A stretch of 64,000 nucleotides of DNA from Defluviitaleaceae bacterium (GCA_009779935.1 WRAX01000003.1:46571-110570), one strand, 5' to 3'. Shown: positions 25,785 to 33,965, numbered from the stretch's first letter. Notes: a model not told the origin generated them from the sequence alone. Numbers and translations are program-made.

Positions 25785-26303
25785 ATGAAAGTAAAACCAT
25801 CCCAAATAATCACATATTTGATTTACGCCCTAATTTCCGCCGCCGTTTACGGGTTGCTGGCTTTCTTTGTTATTTTTCGTGGGCTTGCCGGCGAAAACAT
25901 GCTGCATGCCTATATTTGGAATGTGGTGTTCATATTCGGGTTTTTGTTGCTGGATAAACTGGCAAATAGCTACCTGCTATCGAAAGAAATCACCATAAAC
26001 AAGAAAAACTATTTTATAGCAGGGCTTGCCCATTCCCTAAGCTTTATATCCTTCAAAACCACCCTTTACCTTTTCTATGCCTTTGTGTTGATAATATCAA
26101 GGGTATCCCTGTTGGAGCCGTACTTGTTTGACCCGCTGTTCCGCAGTTTTGTTCTGTCCATAGAATACTGCTTGATATTTCTGGTTGCATTAGATAAGTT
26201 TATGGAGCACCTTTCAAAAGATGATAGGCGAATAAAAATAATTACCGCTAAGTTTGACAAATTTTTCGGCCTTGCCGCAAAGCGAAGGGGCAAACGCCCA
26301 TGA
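25785..26303 (+). CDS. Hypothetical membrane protein
   Basis: 172 residues with four predicted helices (about 8-32, 40-62, 78-112 and 118-150) and a basic C-terminus ending AAKRRGKRP. I do not recognise a family. The ATG at 25785 is preceded by GGGGGAAA; an upstream ATG at 25713 lies inside metG. Its TGA overlaps the ATG of the WYL regulator, so the two are probably co-translated. Confidence 0.6.
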   Translation: MKVKPSQIITYLIYALISAAVYGLLAFFVIFRGLAGENMLHAYIWNVVFIFGFLLLDKLANSYLLSKEITINKKNYFIAGLAHSLSFISFKTTLYLFYAFVLIISRVSLLEPYLFDPLFRSFVLSIEYCLIFLVALDKFMEHLSKDDRRIKIITAKFDKFFGLAAKRRGKRP

Positions 26304-27205
26304 AGCTGGACCGCCTAATGGGCATTTTAACTGCCCTTTTGCAAAGCGAAAAGCTAACAGCCCCCGACCTGGCAGAGCGGTTTGAGGTTTCCCGCCGCAC
26401 CATCAACAGGGATATTGACACGCTTTGCATGGCGGGCATCCCCATAATCACCCGGCAGGGGGCGGGGGGCGGCATTTCTATTGCTGAGGGGTTTAAGCTG
26501 GACAAAAGCCTGCTAACAGCCAGCGAGTTGGGGGATTTGCTGTCCGCATTGCGGGGTTTTGGCAGCGTAAGCAATCAGGCTAATATCCAGCGCACGTTAG
26601 ACAAGCTTGGGGCAAATTCCGAAGCAGTTATTTCCCTGCCCGAGCCTGTGGTGATAGACCTTGCCAGCCACTATAAAAGCCATTTAACCGAAAAAGTTGA
26701 AACCCTTAAACAAGCCATTCTAAGCAAGCAATTAGTGGAATTTGATTATTTTTACAGCAAGGGTGACGACCATAGGTGCATAGAACCTTATTTAGTAGTT
26801 TTTAAGTGGACATCTTGGTATATTTTCGGCTTTTGTTTGGACAGGCAGGATTGGCGCATGTTTAAGCTAAACCGCCTGTGGAATTTGCTTGCCCTTAACA
26901 CGCAGTTTGCCCCAAGGGAAATACCGCCCGAGCGTAAGGATTTCGGTAGCCATTGGAAGGATGAGTATAAGCTGATAGCAGTATTTCACAAATCCGTTAA
27001 ATATCAGCTAATTGATAGTTTTGGGCTTAATTGCTACCACGAAACTGATAAGGGGTTGCATTTTGAATTTCCCTATGACAATCCTGACTATATTTTAAGC
27101 TGGCTGTTATCCTTTGGCGACAAGGTTAAGGTGATAAATCCGCCGGAGCTTGTGCAGCAAATACAGGCAATTGCAAAAAATATTTCAAACCAATACGAAA
27201 CATGA
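26300..27205 (+). CDS. YafY/WYL family transcriptional regulator
   Basis: 301 residues. An N-terminal winged helix-turn-helix (HTH_11, about residues 5-58, FEVSRRTINRDIDTL) is followed by a GAGGGI wing. The WYL ligand-binding domain covers about 130-230, with WTSWYIFGFCLDRQDWRMFKLNRL, and a WCX-like C-terminal part. WYL proteins bind nucleic-acid or nucleotide ligands and often regulate DNA-damage or defence genes. It heads a series of small genes on the same strand that it may control. Confidence 0.85.
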   Translation: MKLDRLMGILTALLQSEKLTAPDLAERFEVSRRTINRDIDTLCMAGIPIITRQGAGGGISIAEGFKLDKSLLTASELGDLLSALRGFGSVSNQANIQRTLDKLGANSEAVISLPEPVVIDLASHYKSHLTEKVETLKQAILSKQLVEFDYFYSKGDDHRCIEPYLVVFKWTSWYIFGFCLDRQDWRMFKLNRLWNLLALNTQFAPREIPPERKDFGSHWKDEYKLIAVFHKSVKYQLIDSFGLNCYHETDKGLHFEFPYDNPDYILSWLLSFGDKVKVINPPELVQQIQAIAKNISNQYET

Positions 27206-27270
27206 CACACTGTTGTCGTGTTTTTTGTGTTAAGATAAGTATTAATGTACATCAGGGAGGAGGTTTGTGT

Positions 27271-27729
27271 ATGAATGTATTTTTTAACCTTTCTTGTGAG
27301 CAACTTAATTGGTTGCAAAAAGCCGTGTTTAACATTTATGGCGAAAAAGTGAGGCTTGCAAGGGATTGGCAAGATGGAGCAGCCACTGTTATCGTTTTTG
27401 AAAATGGTAGCTATATATGGTGCTTTCCATCTAAAAACCCTTATTTACAGGGGGATGGAGCAGTGCACCTGCCCAAGTTTGTTGATAGGGATAGGTATTA
27501 TGCTGCCCATGCACACCTTGAACGTGCAGGGTTTAACCCATCGGACATCGTGGATTCTTCCGATAAAACGGGGGTTTTGGTTGATGGGGAGAGATTTGGG
27601 CACTACACATTCCTGTCATTTCGCATAGAGGGGTTTGGGCTAAGCTTTGAAGTTTGTTTTGAACCCGACCATGACTGGGCTTATATTGCGTACGAGGAGG
27701 ATGGCCACAAAAATGATTCAAAATTTTAG
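27271..27729 (+). CDS. Hypothetical protein, first gene after the WYL regulator
   Basis: 152 residues, soluble, rich in aromatic residues, no family recognised. It starts MNVFFNLSCEQLNWLQ at 27271 with GGGAGGAGG about ten bases upstream; the frame extends to 27202 inside the regulator. The C-terminus is acidic (YEEDGHKNDSKF) and overlaps the start of the AlkZ-related gene by 17 bases, which argues that it is translated. Confidence 0.6.
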   Translation: MNVFFNLSCEQLNWLQKAVFNIYGEKVRLARDWQDGAATVIVFENGSYIWCFPSKNPYLQGDGAVHLPKFVDRDRYYAAHAHLERAGFNPSDIVDSSDKTGVLVDGERFGHYTFLSFRIEGFGLSFEVCFEPDHDWAYIAYEEDGHKNDSKF

Positions 27730-28390
27730 CGACTTTGTTGATGTGATGATGAATGCGGGCTTTTCCATGGGCGGCGGGCAAACCGACGGTATTTATTGCG
27801 CCATACCCCATAGCTGGCAAGAAAACCCTGACGGACCAATACAATGGCATACCGAATGCCCCGAAACCGACCCGTGGGAGTGGCGCATGCGGGTGCTGGA
27901 CGAGCGGGATGACATTGCTTATGCCAAAATGTTTTTCAAAAAAAGTGGGTATATTACCAAGGAATGGTATCCCTATTTTTTGGCGGCACGGCGGGATGGT
28001 GCCGCATTTGAAGATGCCTATGAAGCGGGTAAAGTAAGCCACAATGCCAAGCGCATTTATGATGCGGTGTCGGCGGCCGGCATGCTGGCTGTGCCTGATA
28101 TTAAAAGGGCAGCATGCTTTGGCGGGGATGACAAGGCAGCATTTGACAAAGCGTTGGTGGAGCTGCAAATGGGCTTGTTTTTAACCATGTGCGGCAGAAA
28201 GCACAATCCCACAAATGGCAACTGGTCTGCTACCGTGTTTTGCACAACGGAGCATTTTTGGGGCGGTGATGTGTTTGCGCAGGCCGCCAAAACCACCAAA
28301 GAAGAAGCCAGCGAGAAGATAAGGGCGCAAATCAAGCACCTTAACCCTGATGCGGATGACAAAAAAATCAAAAAATTTATTTTTGGATAG
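27713..28390 (+). CDS. AlkZ-related protein
   Basis: 225 residues. The order ETDPWEWRMRVLDERDDIAYAKMF, GYITKEWYPYFLAARR, then AKRIYDAV...IKR and ALVELQMGLFLTMCGR agrees with proteins annotated as AlkZ-related. These share part of the winged-helix fold of the DNA glycosylase AlkZ (HTH_42 family), but enzymatic activity is not shown. The ATG at 27713 has GAGGAGG upstream. It overlaps the preceding gene and is nine bases from the next. Confidence 0.7.
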   Translation: MIQNFSDFVDVMMNAGFSMGGGQTDGIYCAIPHSWQENPDGPIQWHTECPETDPWEWRMRVLDERDDIAYAKMFFKKSGYITKEWYPYFLAARRDGAAFEDAYEAGKVSHNAKRIYDAVSAAGMLAVPDIKRAACFGGDDKAAFDKALVELQMGLFLTMCGRKHNPTNGNWSATVFCTTEHFWGGDVFAQAAKTTKEEASEKIRAQIKHLNPDADDKKIKKFIFG

Positions 28391-28399
28391 GAGAAGCAA

Positions 28400-28912
28400 A
28401 TGGCACGGGCTAAATACCAGATTTCGGACTTTCTTGCCCCTGCAAATGATGGGAATGTGACTTTTTTTAACCATGTGCATAAAATATTGCTTGGGGGCGG
28501 ATACAAAACCAAAATACAAGTTACAAAAACAGATGGTTTGCGCATTAGCTATCACGAGCCAAAATCCAAAACCACAGCGGGCATAATTGCCGTGTTGCTA
28601 TTTGGTGAAAAGAGCATGAAGGTGCGCATTTACGGCGCAAACCATAAAGCATATCCGGATACGGTTGATGCCTTGCCGAAGCACATCGAAAATCAAATTG
28701 CTAAGGCTCCCAACTGCCTAAAATCCACCCATCCCGACAAATGCTGGAAAGGTTGCAGGGGTTATGACTTCCAAATAAAAGGCAAGCGTTATTTTAAGTG
28801 CCTTACCGCCTGCTTTTTGCTGGATGTGGACGAGGCAAGTGTGCCCTTTTTGTTGGGCTTAATCGAAAAAGAAATGATAGAAAGAGAAAATTTAAGGGAG
28901 ATGACATTATGA
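28400..28912 (+). CDS. Cys-rich hypothetical protein, paralogue 1
   Basis: 170 residues. The C-terminal half has a regular Cys pattern: NCL, then C-x3-C-x-GYDF, then YFKC, ending DVDEASVPFLLGLIEKE. The same pattern is in the gene at 29490-29987, so the two form a small paralogous family. Four conserved Cys suggest a metal site. The N-terminal part carries K-T-K-I-x-V-T-K and S-x-x-x-P-K-S-K-T, like the other copy. No known family recognised. AGGAG upstream; its TGA overlaps the ATG of the DinB-like gene. Confidence 0.65.
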   Translation: MARAKYQISDFLAPANDGNVTFFNHVHKILLGGGYKTKIQVTKTDGLRISYHEPKSKTTAGIIAVLLFGEKSMKVRIYGANHKAYPDTVDALPKHIENQIAKAPNCLKSTHPDKCWKGCRGYDFQIKGKRYFKCLTACFLLDVDEASVPFLLGLIEKEMIERENLREMTL

Positions 28913-29376
28913 TAAAATCACTTAAAGAGCAACTGGAAAACTGGGGTGCGGCACGTGGCAGCACAATATGTTTTTTGCAACAGTTAAGCGATGGCGAGCT
29001 ACGCAAACCCCTGCCCCGCAAAACCTTTACCACAATTTTTGAGCAAATTGCGGAAATGGCTTGGGTGCAGCACGGGCTTATAAATGCCTTGGAAGCAAAA
29101 ACCTTGGATGTTGTGGATTGGAACATTCCAGCATTTACTAAGGACGAGCTGTTAGCGTTTATGGCCAGCACCGATGCAAGGATGGCTGATTTATTGGAAA
29201 AATGCGATGGAACGGAAGAAGTGGATTGGTTTGGTGAAAGCAAAGGTGTACATGGCCACCTTGCCATAATTTGTGAACACGAAATGATGCACCTTGGGCA
29301 AATACATGCTTTTTGCTGGTGTTTGGGCATCCAAATACCCCAAGATGTGCGAAAAGCCATGCACTTGACAGGATAG
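28909..29376 (+). CDS. DinB-like four-helix protein
   Basis: 155 residues with the DinB/YfiT-type helical bundle. Possible metal-binding histidines are His in WVQHGL (about residue 63) and the pair in CEHEMMHLGQI (about 122-128). Family members are metal-dependent and often thiol transferases or stress proteins. It begins ATG inside the previous stop (ATGA) and ends eight bases before a MITE copy. Confidence 0.75.
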   Translation: MIKSLKEQLENWGAARGSTICFLQQLSDGELRKPLPRKTFTTIFEQIAEMAWVQHGLINALEAKTLDVVDWNIPAFTKDELLAFMASTDARMADLLEKCDGTEEVDWFGESKGVHGHLAIICEHEMMHLGQIHAFCWCLGIQIPQDVRKAMHLTG

Positions 29377-29384
29377 AGGGTTGA

Positions 29385-29485
29385 TACCAATTCCATTCTC
29401 AATCATGGAAAAGCACATTTTGAAAACGCACTGAAACCTGCGATTTTCAAAATATCCTTTTCCATGTTTCGAATTGGAATTGGTA
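29385..29485. mobile_element. 101-bp palindromic MITE-like element, copy 1
   Basis: It begins TACCAATTCC and ends GGAATTGGTA, giving terminal inverted repeats with TA at both ends. The inside is a long imperfect palindrome (ATGGAAAAG...CTTTTCCAT, TTTTGAAAA...TTTTCAAAA). Nearly identical copies are at 33124-33224 and 45002-45102. No coding capacity. TA ends are typical of Tc1/mariner or IS630-type MITEs. Confidence 0.88.
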
Positions 29486-29489
29486 TGAC

Positions 29490-29987
29490 ATGGATAAAAT
29501 TGATTACGATTACAATGACTTTTTTATAAATGTAAGTGATGATTTTAAGGACCTTGTAAGCACCGTTGACGAAATGGTGCGGCAGGCCAGTTTTATCAAC
29601 ATAAAAGTCACTTCATCCAAAACAGACCCTTTTAAGGTGGCATACAGCCAGCCAAAAACAAGGCGTGGCATTGTTAATTTTTACCTGCGTAAGCGAAGCT
29701 TTAAGATGGCTGTTTTTGCAAAAAACTGCAGCAAATACCCATCCGTGATAAACGGTTTGCCCGCCGGCATGGTAAATAAACTGGATAAAGCAAGCAACTG
29801 CCAACATTTGTTAAATCCCGGTTCTTGCATGGAAAAATGCTCCGGATATGATTTTTACATAGGCGAAAAGCATTATCAAAAATGCCGCTTTGGTAGCTTT
29901 CAATTTGATGTGGATGCAGAAAGCGTACCATTTTTGTTAAAAATGCTGGAAAGTGAATTGGCAGAAAGGGGTGCAGAAAGTGTTTGA
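29490..29987 (+). CDS. Cys-rich hypothetical protein, paralogue 2
   Basis: 165 residues. It shares with the gene at 28400 the pattern NCQ...C-x3-C-SGYDF, HYQKC and DVDAESVPFLLKMLESE. The start ATG is only five bases from the MITE end, and no good Shine-Dalgarno is present: the upstream sequence is the MITE terminal repeat. The original upstream region may have been replaced. The function is unknown. It overlaps the NTF2-like gene by eight bases. Confidence 0.6.
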   Translation: MDKIDYDYNDFFINVSDDFKDLVSTVDEMVRQASFINIKVTSSKTDPFKVAYSQPKTRRGIVNFYLRKRSFKMAVFAKNCSKYPSVINGLPAGMVNKLDKASNCQHLLNPGSCMEKCSGYDFYIGEKHYQKCRFGSFQFDVDAESVPFLLKMLESELAERGAESV

Positions 29988-30351
29988 TGCAGAAAAATTT
30001 GTGCAGGATGTGGTGACACAAAATGCGGAAGCTTTGGTAGGGCACTTTGCACATGATGCTATAATTTGCTGGCATGATAGTAATGAGCAGTTTACAGTGG
30101 CAGAATATGTGCGGGCAAATTGCGAATATCCCGGTAAGTGGCAGGGTAAATCCATAAGGGTGGAGCAGATAGATGGCGGTGTAGCCATGGTTACAAAAAT
30201 ATGGTCAAACAAATCCACCCACTTTGTGGCGGCTTTTGCCCGCCTTAAAGATGACAAAATCACCCATTTGGATGAATATTACAGCGATGTAGGCGATGCA
30301 CCCGGGTGGCGCAAAGATATGAAAATTGGCAGACCGATAGAGGATAGGTAG
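29980..30351 (+). CDS. NTF2-like (SnoaL-type) small protein
   Basis: 123 residues. The pattern VVTQNAEALVGHFAHDAIICWHDSNEQFTVAEYVRANCEYPG fits the nuclear transport factor 2/SnoaL cone fold, split over a helix and strands, with HLDEYYSDVG near the end. Such proteins are enzymes or ligand binders; the substrate is unknown. GTG at 29980, eight bases after AAAGGGG, is preferred over the ATG at 29953. Confidence 0.7.
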   Translation: MFDAEKFVQDVVTQNAEALVGHFAHDAIICWHDSNEQFTVAEYVRANCEYPGKWQGKSIRVEQIDGGVAMVTKIWSNKSTHFVAAFARLKDDKITHLDEYYSDVGDAPGWRKDMKIGRPIEDR

Positions 30352-30352
30352 T

Positions 30353-30620
30353 ATGGGCAACAGAGAAAAAACAATTAAAAAAGCAAGCGAGATTGCTGAC
30401 AATTTCCGTGGCAAATACTGCACATTGGACTTGTGCGTGAAAATGGCTACCCTACCGTATCCACCATCACAATCACCCAAGTGTAGGGCATCAAAACCCT
30501 GTATTTTAGTGGCGGCACGGATGAAAGCAAGTAACCCCATCTTTTGCTGCTTCAAATTCACAACAGAAGCATTTAATATAACATAGATGGGCGACGAAGA
30601 ATTTTGCGAGGAAGGAGTTT
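30353..30620 (+). pseudogene. Degraded PPOX (pyridoxamine 5'-phosphate oxidase-like) gene
   Basis: The first codons encode GNREKTIKKASEIADN, like the start of the next two genes. After a frameshift the sequence reads ENGYPTVSTITITQV, stop, GIKTLYFSGGTDESK, stop, and later FNIT, stop, MGDEEF. These are the standard landmarks of the family, broken by at least one frameshift and several stops. Confidence 0.8.
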
Positions 30621-30627
30621 TGTAGAT

Positions 30628-31068
30628 ATGAGCGAGCAAATATTAAAAAGAGCGGGTGAGGTTATCGCTGCAAAAACCGACTATGTTGGCGGCGGTATGG
30701 AGGGTTTTGTGGTGCTTAGTGTGATTGATGAAGATGGTTTTCCCAGCGGTTCCGCCATCACGGTTTCCAAATCGCAAGGTATTGAATGGGTTAGTATGCT
30801 TACAAGCATGGACAGCAACAAGGTGCTGCGCCTTAAAGCAAACAACAAAGCCAGCCTAACCTTTGCCACACCCCAATACAATATTGCATTGGTTGGTACT
30901 GTGGAAATCCTAACCAACCCGGCTGATAGAAAGCCCCATTGGCAAGAGGCTTTTAACGAGCCCCACGGCACTTTTGACGACCCGGAGTATTGCGCACTAC
31001 TGTTCAAAACCCAGCGTTACAGCATTTTATTTGCAGATGACAGCGCATTTACAGAAGGTAGGTTATAA
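30628..31068 (+). CDS. PPOX-like flavin-binding split-barrel protein
   Basis: 146 residues of the pyridoxamine 5'-phosphate oxidase-like family: N-terminal helix, then VLSVIDEDGFPSGSAITVSKS, NKASLTFATPQYNIALVGTVEI and TQRYSILFAD, split over the barrel strands. Members bind FMN, F420 or heme; here FMN is likely. ATG at 30628 with AAGGAG upstream. Paralogous to the following gene and to the preceding pseudogene. Confidence 0.78.
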   Translation: MSEQILKRAGEVIAAKTDYVGGGMEGFVVLSVIDEDGFPSGSAITVSKSQGIEWVSMLTSMDSNKVLRLKANNKASLTFATPQYNIALVGTVEILTNPADRKPHWQEAFNEPHGTFDDPEYCALLFKTQRYSILFADDSAFTEGRL

Positions 31069-31069
31069 A

Positions 31070-31939
31070 ATGAGTGAAAAAGCTATCGAAAGAGCAAGCC
31101 AGCTAATAAATTCCAAGGCGGGGTATGCAAACGGCGGTATGGAATTTGCCACCCTTTCCCTTATTGACGAAAGTGGCTACCCATCCGCTACCACCTTTAC
31201 CATTGCGCAGGCAGATGGCATAAATTGGATGACATTTGGAACAGGGCTTGTTGGCAGGCCTTATGCGGGGCGCATTGCCAAAAACAACCGTGCTTGCGTA
31301 TGCATAAACGCCAAGGGATATGCCATAAATTTGGTTGGCACAATAGAGGCGTTAACTGACAGCAAAGCAAAAGAGGATTTTTGGATTGAAGATACCGCCA
31401 TGGAAAACCATTGGAGCGGACCGGACGACCCCCAGCTGCTGGTTTTGCGCTTTGCCACCCAGCGTTACACCATATTTTTTGTGGACAATGGTGATTATGC
31501 CGCAGGCGAGCTTGCGCCTGCCAAAACCAACCCATCAATCGAACCTATGCTGCAATTTAACGGCAATTGCGAACAGGCTATTGAGATGTATAAAAAAGCC
31601 TTTGACGCAAAGGTTGCCGTATTTATGCGATATTCGGATGCCAATCCCAAAGATTATCCGGCCATTGCTGATGAGCAGAAAAGCTTGATTTACCACGCCC
31701 AGTTAATGATTGGCAGCCAGCGCATATTGTTGTGCGACAATCTTTTTAATAACCTGCCCCGTGGACATTCGGTATATCCCGTGGTTTGTTTTAATACGAC
31801 CGAGGAGGCGCAAGCCGCCTTTGATATTTTATCGGAAGAGGCAAAAATCCTTGCCCCGCCGTCTGCCGCCACATACAGTCCCTTCGTCACCACCTTTATT
31901 GATAAATTTGACATCCATTGGGATTTGATGGTATACTAA
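31070..31939 (+). CDS. PPOX domain fused to a PhnB-like VOC domain
   Basis: 289 residues. Residues 1-140 repeat the PPOX-like barrel of the preceding gene (SLIDESGYPSATTFTIAQADG, RYTIFFVDNGDY). After a short linker, residues 150-289 form a VOC/glyoxalase-type domain of the PhnB kind (PMLQFNGNCEQAIEMYKKAF, then YHAQLMIGSQRILLCDN). The fusion is continuous, with no frameshift. It starts two bases after the stop of its paralogue. The reaction is unknown; both parts are typical of small-molecule detoxification proteins. Confidence 0.75.
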   Translation: MSEKAIERASQLINSKAGYANGGMEFATLSLIDESGYPSATTFTIAQADGINWMTFGTGLVGRPYAGRIAKNNRACVCINAKGYAINLVGTIEALTDSKAKEDFWIEDTAMENHWSGPDDPQLLVLRFATQRYTIFFVDNGDYAAGELAPAKTNPSIEPMLQFNGNCEQAIEMYKKAFDAKVAVFMRYSDANPKDYPAIADEQKSLIYHAQLMIGSQRILLCDNLFNNLPRGHSVYPVVCFNTTEEAQAAFDILSEEAKILAPPSAATYSPFVTTFIDKFDIHWDLMVY

Positions 31940-31965
31940 AATCAAAAACCAAACGAGGGATAAAA

Positions 31966-32739
31966 ATGTACTTTGAAACCCATAGCCACTACGATTTTGA
32001 CCAATACAACAGCGACAGGGACGAGCTTTTAAGCCGTATTTTGCCCCAAGCAGGCATTAGCCATATCCTAAACATAGGCACATCCATGAAAACCAGCCGC
32101 ACCACGCTGGAAATGGCACAGAAATATGATTATGTGTACGCCGCACTGGGTTTTCACCCACACAATGCTAAGGATTTGCGCTATCGGGACTTGGAAATTA
32201 TTGCTAAAATGGCCGAGGATGCCAAGGTGGTTGCCATTGGGGAAATTGGACTGGACTTCCATTACGACCATTCCCCGAGGGATGCGCAAAGGGAGCGGTT
32301 TAAGGAGCAGCTTAATTTGGCCATGGATTTGCAGCTGCCTGTTATAATCCACTGCCGTGATGCTAATGAGGAAGTTTATGACATTTTAGCAAATAGTGGC
32401 GCAGGGCAGGCGGTTGGCGGCATAATGCACTGCTTTTCATCGGGGGCGGCCGATGCGCAGAAGTATTTGGATTTGGGTTGGCATATTGGCGTTGGCGGTG
32501 TTGTAACCTACAAAAACGCCCCCGCCCTGCGGGAAGTGGTGGAAATTACACCACGCCACCGCCTTGTAATAGAAACCGACTGCCCTTACCTTTCCCCCGA
32601 GCCAAACAGGGGGCAACGCAATGACAGCCGCAACCTTGTCCATATCGCTGAGAAAATTGCAGTTATCTGGGGCATAACTTGTGAGGAAGTGGCAGAAATA
32701 ACCACACAAAATGCCAAGCGACTTTTTGGCATTAATTAG
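31966..32739 (+). CDS. TatD family metal-dependent hydrolase
   Basis: 257 residues. TIM-barrel metal site residues are the first HSHYD (residues 6-10, equal to HxH), GEIGLDFHYD, the HCRD segment, MHCFSS and the final ETDCPYLSPEPNRGQRN. The family has DNase activity on 3' ends. The ATG at 31966 follows GAGGG. It lies 26 bases downstream of the PPOX-VOC gene and nine bases before the rhodanese gene. Confidence 0.93.
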   Translation: MYFETHSHYDFDQYNSDRDELLSRILPQAGISHILNIGTSMKTSRTTLEMAQKYDYVYAALGFHPHNAKDLRYRDLEIIAKMAEDAKVVAIGEIGLDFHYDHSPRDAQRERFKEQLNLAMDLQLPVIIHCRDANEEVYDILANSGAGQAVGGIMHCFSSGAADAQKYLDLGWHIGVGGVVTYKNAPALREVVEITPRHRLVIETDCPYLSPEPNRGQRNDSRNLVHIAEKIAVIWGITCEEVAEITTQNAKRLFGIN

Positions 32740-32748
32740 GGGGCAGCC

Positions 32749-33162
32749 ATGAAAAAGTTGTTATTTGCTTTTGTTTTGCTGGTTTTGCTTGCGGGCTGTG
32801 CCTATAATGAGTACGAATACACGGTAACGCCAATAACTTGGCAAACCATAACTGCCCAAACCGCCCGTGATATGATGATGGAGTTGGATGACTTTATCCT
32901 TCTGGATGTGCGCACCTTGGAGGAGTTTGAAGCAAGGCGCATTGATGGAGCAATTTTAATCCCCCATAACCAAATTTTGGACAGGGCAGCGGAAGAATTG
33001 CCGGATAAAAATGCGGTTATCTTGGTGCATTGCCGCAGCGGGCAAAGAAGTGCGACGGCAGCGGCCGTTTTAGCCGGGCTGGGTTATTTGCATGTGTATG
33101 ATTTTGGCGGCATTATCAACTGGTACCAATTCCATTCTCAATCATGGAAAAGGATATTTTGA
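32749..33162 (+). CDS. Rhodanese-domain lipoprotein with C-terminus supplied by a MITE
   Basis: 137 residues. A lipoprotein signal (KKLLFAFVLLVLLAGC, Cys 17) is followed by a rhodanese domain with LLDVRTLEEFEARRIDGA and the active-site loop VHCRSGQRS near residue 95. It would act on the outer face of the membrane. The last 13 or so residues (about YQFHSQSWKRIF) are encoded by the MITE that begins at 33124, so the original C-terminus has been replaced. AGGGGG upstream of the ATG. Confidence 0.85.
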   Translation: MKKLLFAFVLLVLLAGCAYNEYEYTVTPITWQTITAQTARDMMMELDDFILLDVRTLEEFEARRIDGAILIPHNQILDRAAEELPDKNAVILVHCRSGQRSATAAAVLAGLGYLHVYDFGGIINWYQFHSQSWKRIF

Positions 33163-33224
33163 AAACGCACTGAAACCTGCGATTTTCAAAATATCCTTTT
33201 CCATGTTTCGAATTGGAATTGGTA
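33124..33224. mobile_element. 101-bp palindromic MITE-like element, copy 2
   Basis: Same element as 29385-29485. This copy has GGATATTTTG where the others have GCACATTTTG and so is a more perfect palindrome: the arms from 33133 and 33216 inward are almost fully complementary. It lies inside the 3' end of the rhodanese reading frame. Confidence 0.88.
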
Positions 33225-33242
33225 TGGATATATTGAGTTACT

Positions 33243-33270
33243 AAAAAAGGCGCATATGCGCCTTTTTTTA
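33243..33270. terminator. Bidirectional terminator between rhodanese and csrA
   Basis: AAAAAA, the palindrome GGCGCATATGCGCC (33249-33262), then TTTTTTT. It works in either direction for the two convergent genes. Confidence 0.9.
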
Positions 33271-33504
33271 TTTATTTTTGCGTACCATAAATTCAGATAA
33301 GGTAAAGATATCCGCCGGGGAAGTTTCGGCTGCTTTTTTATTTTGCTCTTGAATTTGCAGGTAAACTTCCTGACGGTTTACGGGGATGTGGCGTGGCGCA
33401 TCAATGCCAATCTTCACAGTGTCACCTGTTACGGACAGTACGGTGATAATAATATCATCACCTATGATGATGGTTTCGCCTCTTCTTCGGGTTAGGGCTA
33501 ACAC
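33268..33504 (-). CDS. csrA: Carbon storage regulator CsrA
   Basis: 78 residues: MLALTRRRGETIIIGDDIIITVL and VKIGIDAPRHIPVNRQEVYLQI split over the five beta strands, with the RNA-binding R and GxD residues. CsrA dimers block translation of flagellin mRNA in Firmicutes and are held by FliW. GTG start overlaps the fliW stop (TAGTG). Confidence 0.95.
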   Translation of the reverse strand: MLALTRRRGETIIIGDDIIITVLSVTGDTVKIGIDAPRHIPVNRQEVYLQIQEQNKKAAETSPADIFTLSEFMVRKNK

Positions 33505-33965
33505 TAAGCATCACCCGCACTTTCTTCTACTTGTGCAAAAAGCTTGGCTCTTAGGGGAAATTCGTCCCCCGCACATATGATTTGCTTGCCCTTTTTCCTG
33601 TCAAAATCTACCAGCACAGGGCCTTTTAGATTTACTGTGGTTTGCGCCATATCTTCGTAAACAGTGGCAATATTGTATATTGCCGTTGCGCCGGTTATAT
33701 CAAAGTTCTCTTTTTCGGCAAAGGGTAGCACCATTGGGGCGTATTCGGGGTTAAAACTTACCATATCCACCAGCACAAAGCAAAGGTCGGCACTATCCAC
33801 GGATTGCAGGAAGGATACAGGGTTTGGCTGATCCCCGTCATCAGATTCCTGAAAAAGGATGATGAAGCGGGTGTTAGTGTTAAAACCCGGCAGGCCTTCG
33901 TCAAAATTTATAATGTCAGCTGGATTGATGGTTATTTCGCCAAAGTTTTGGGTGGGTATCGTCAC
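33504..33965 (-). CDS. fliW: Flagellar assembly factor FliW
   Basis: 153 residues. FEGLPGF-like segment FDEGLPGFNTNTRFIIL, then PVSFLQSVDSADLCFVLVDM and LKGPVLVDFDRKKGKQ. FliW binds flagellin and antagonises CsrA. The upstream ATG at 33971 is one base from AAAGGAG; the GTG at 33965 has the right distance and is preferred. It lies between flgL and csrA. Confidence 0.93.
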   Translation of the reverse strand: MTIPTQNFGEITINPADIINFDEGLPGFNTNTRFIILFQESDDGDQPNPVSFLQSVDSADLCFVLVDMVSFNPEYAPMVLPFAEKENFDITGATAIYNIATVYEDMAQTTVNLKGPVLVDFDRKKGKQIICAGDEFPLRAKLFAQVEESAGDA

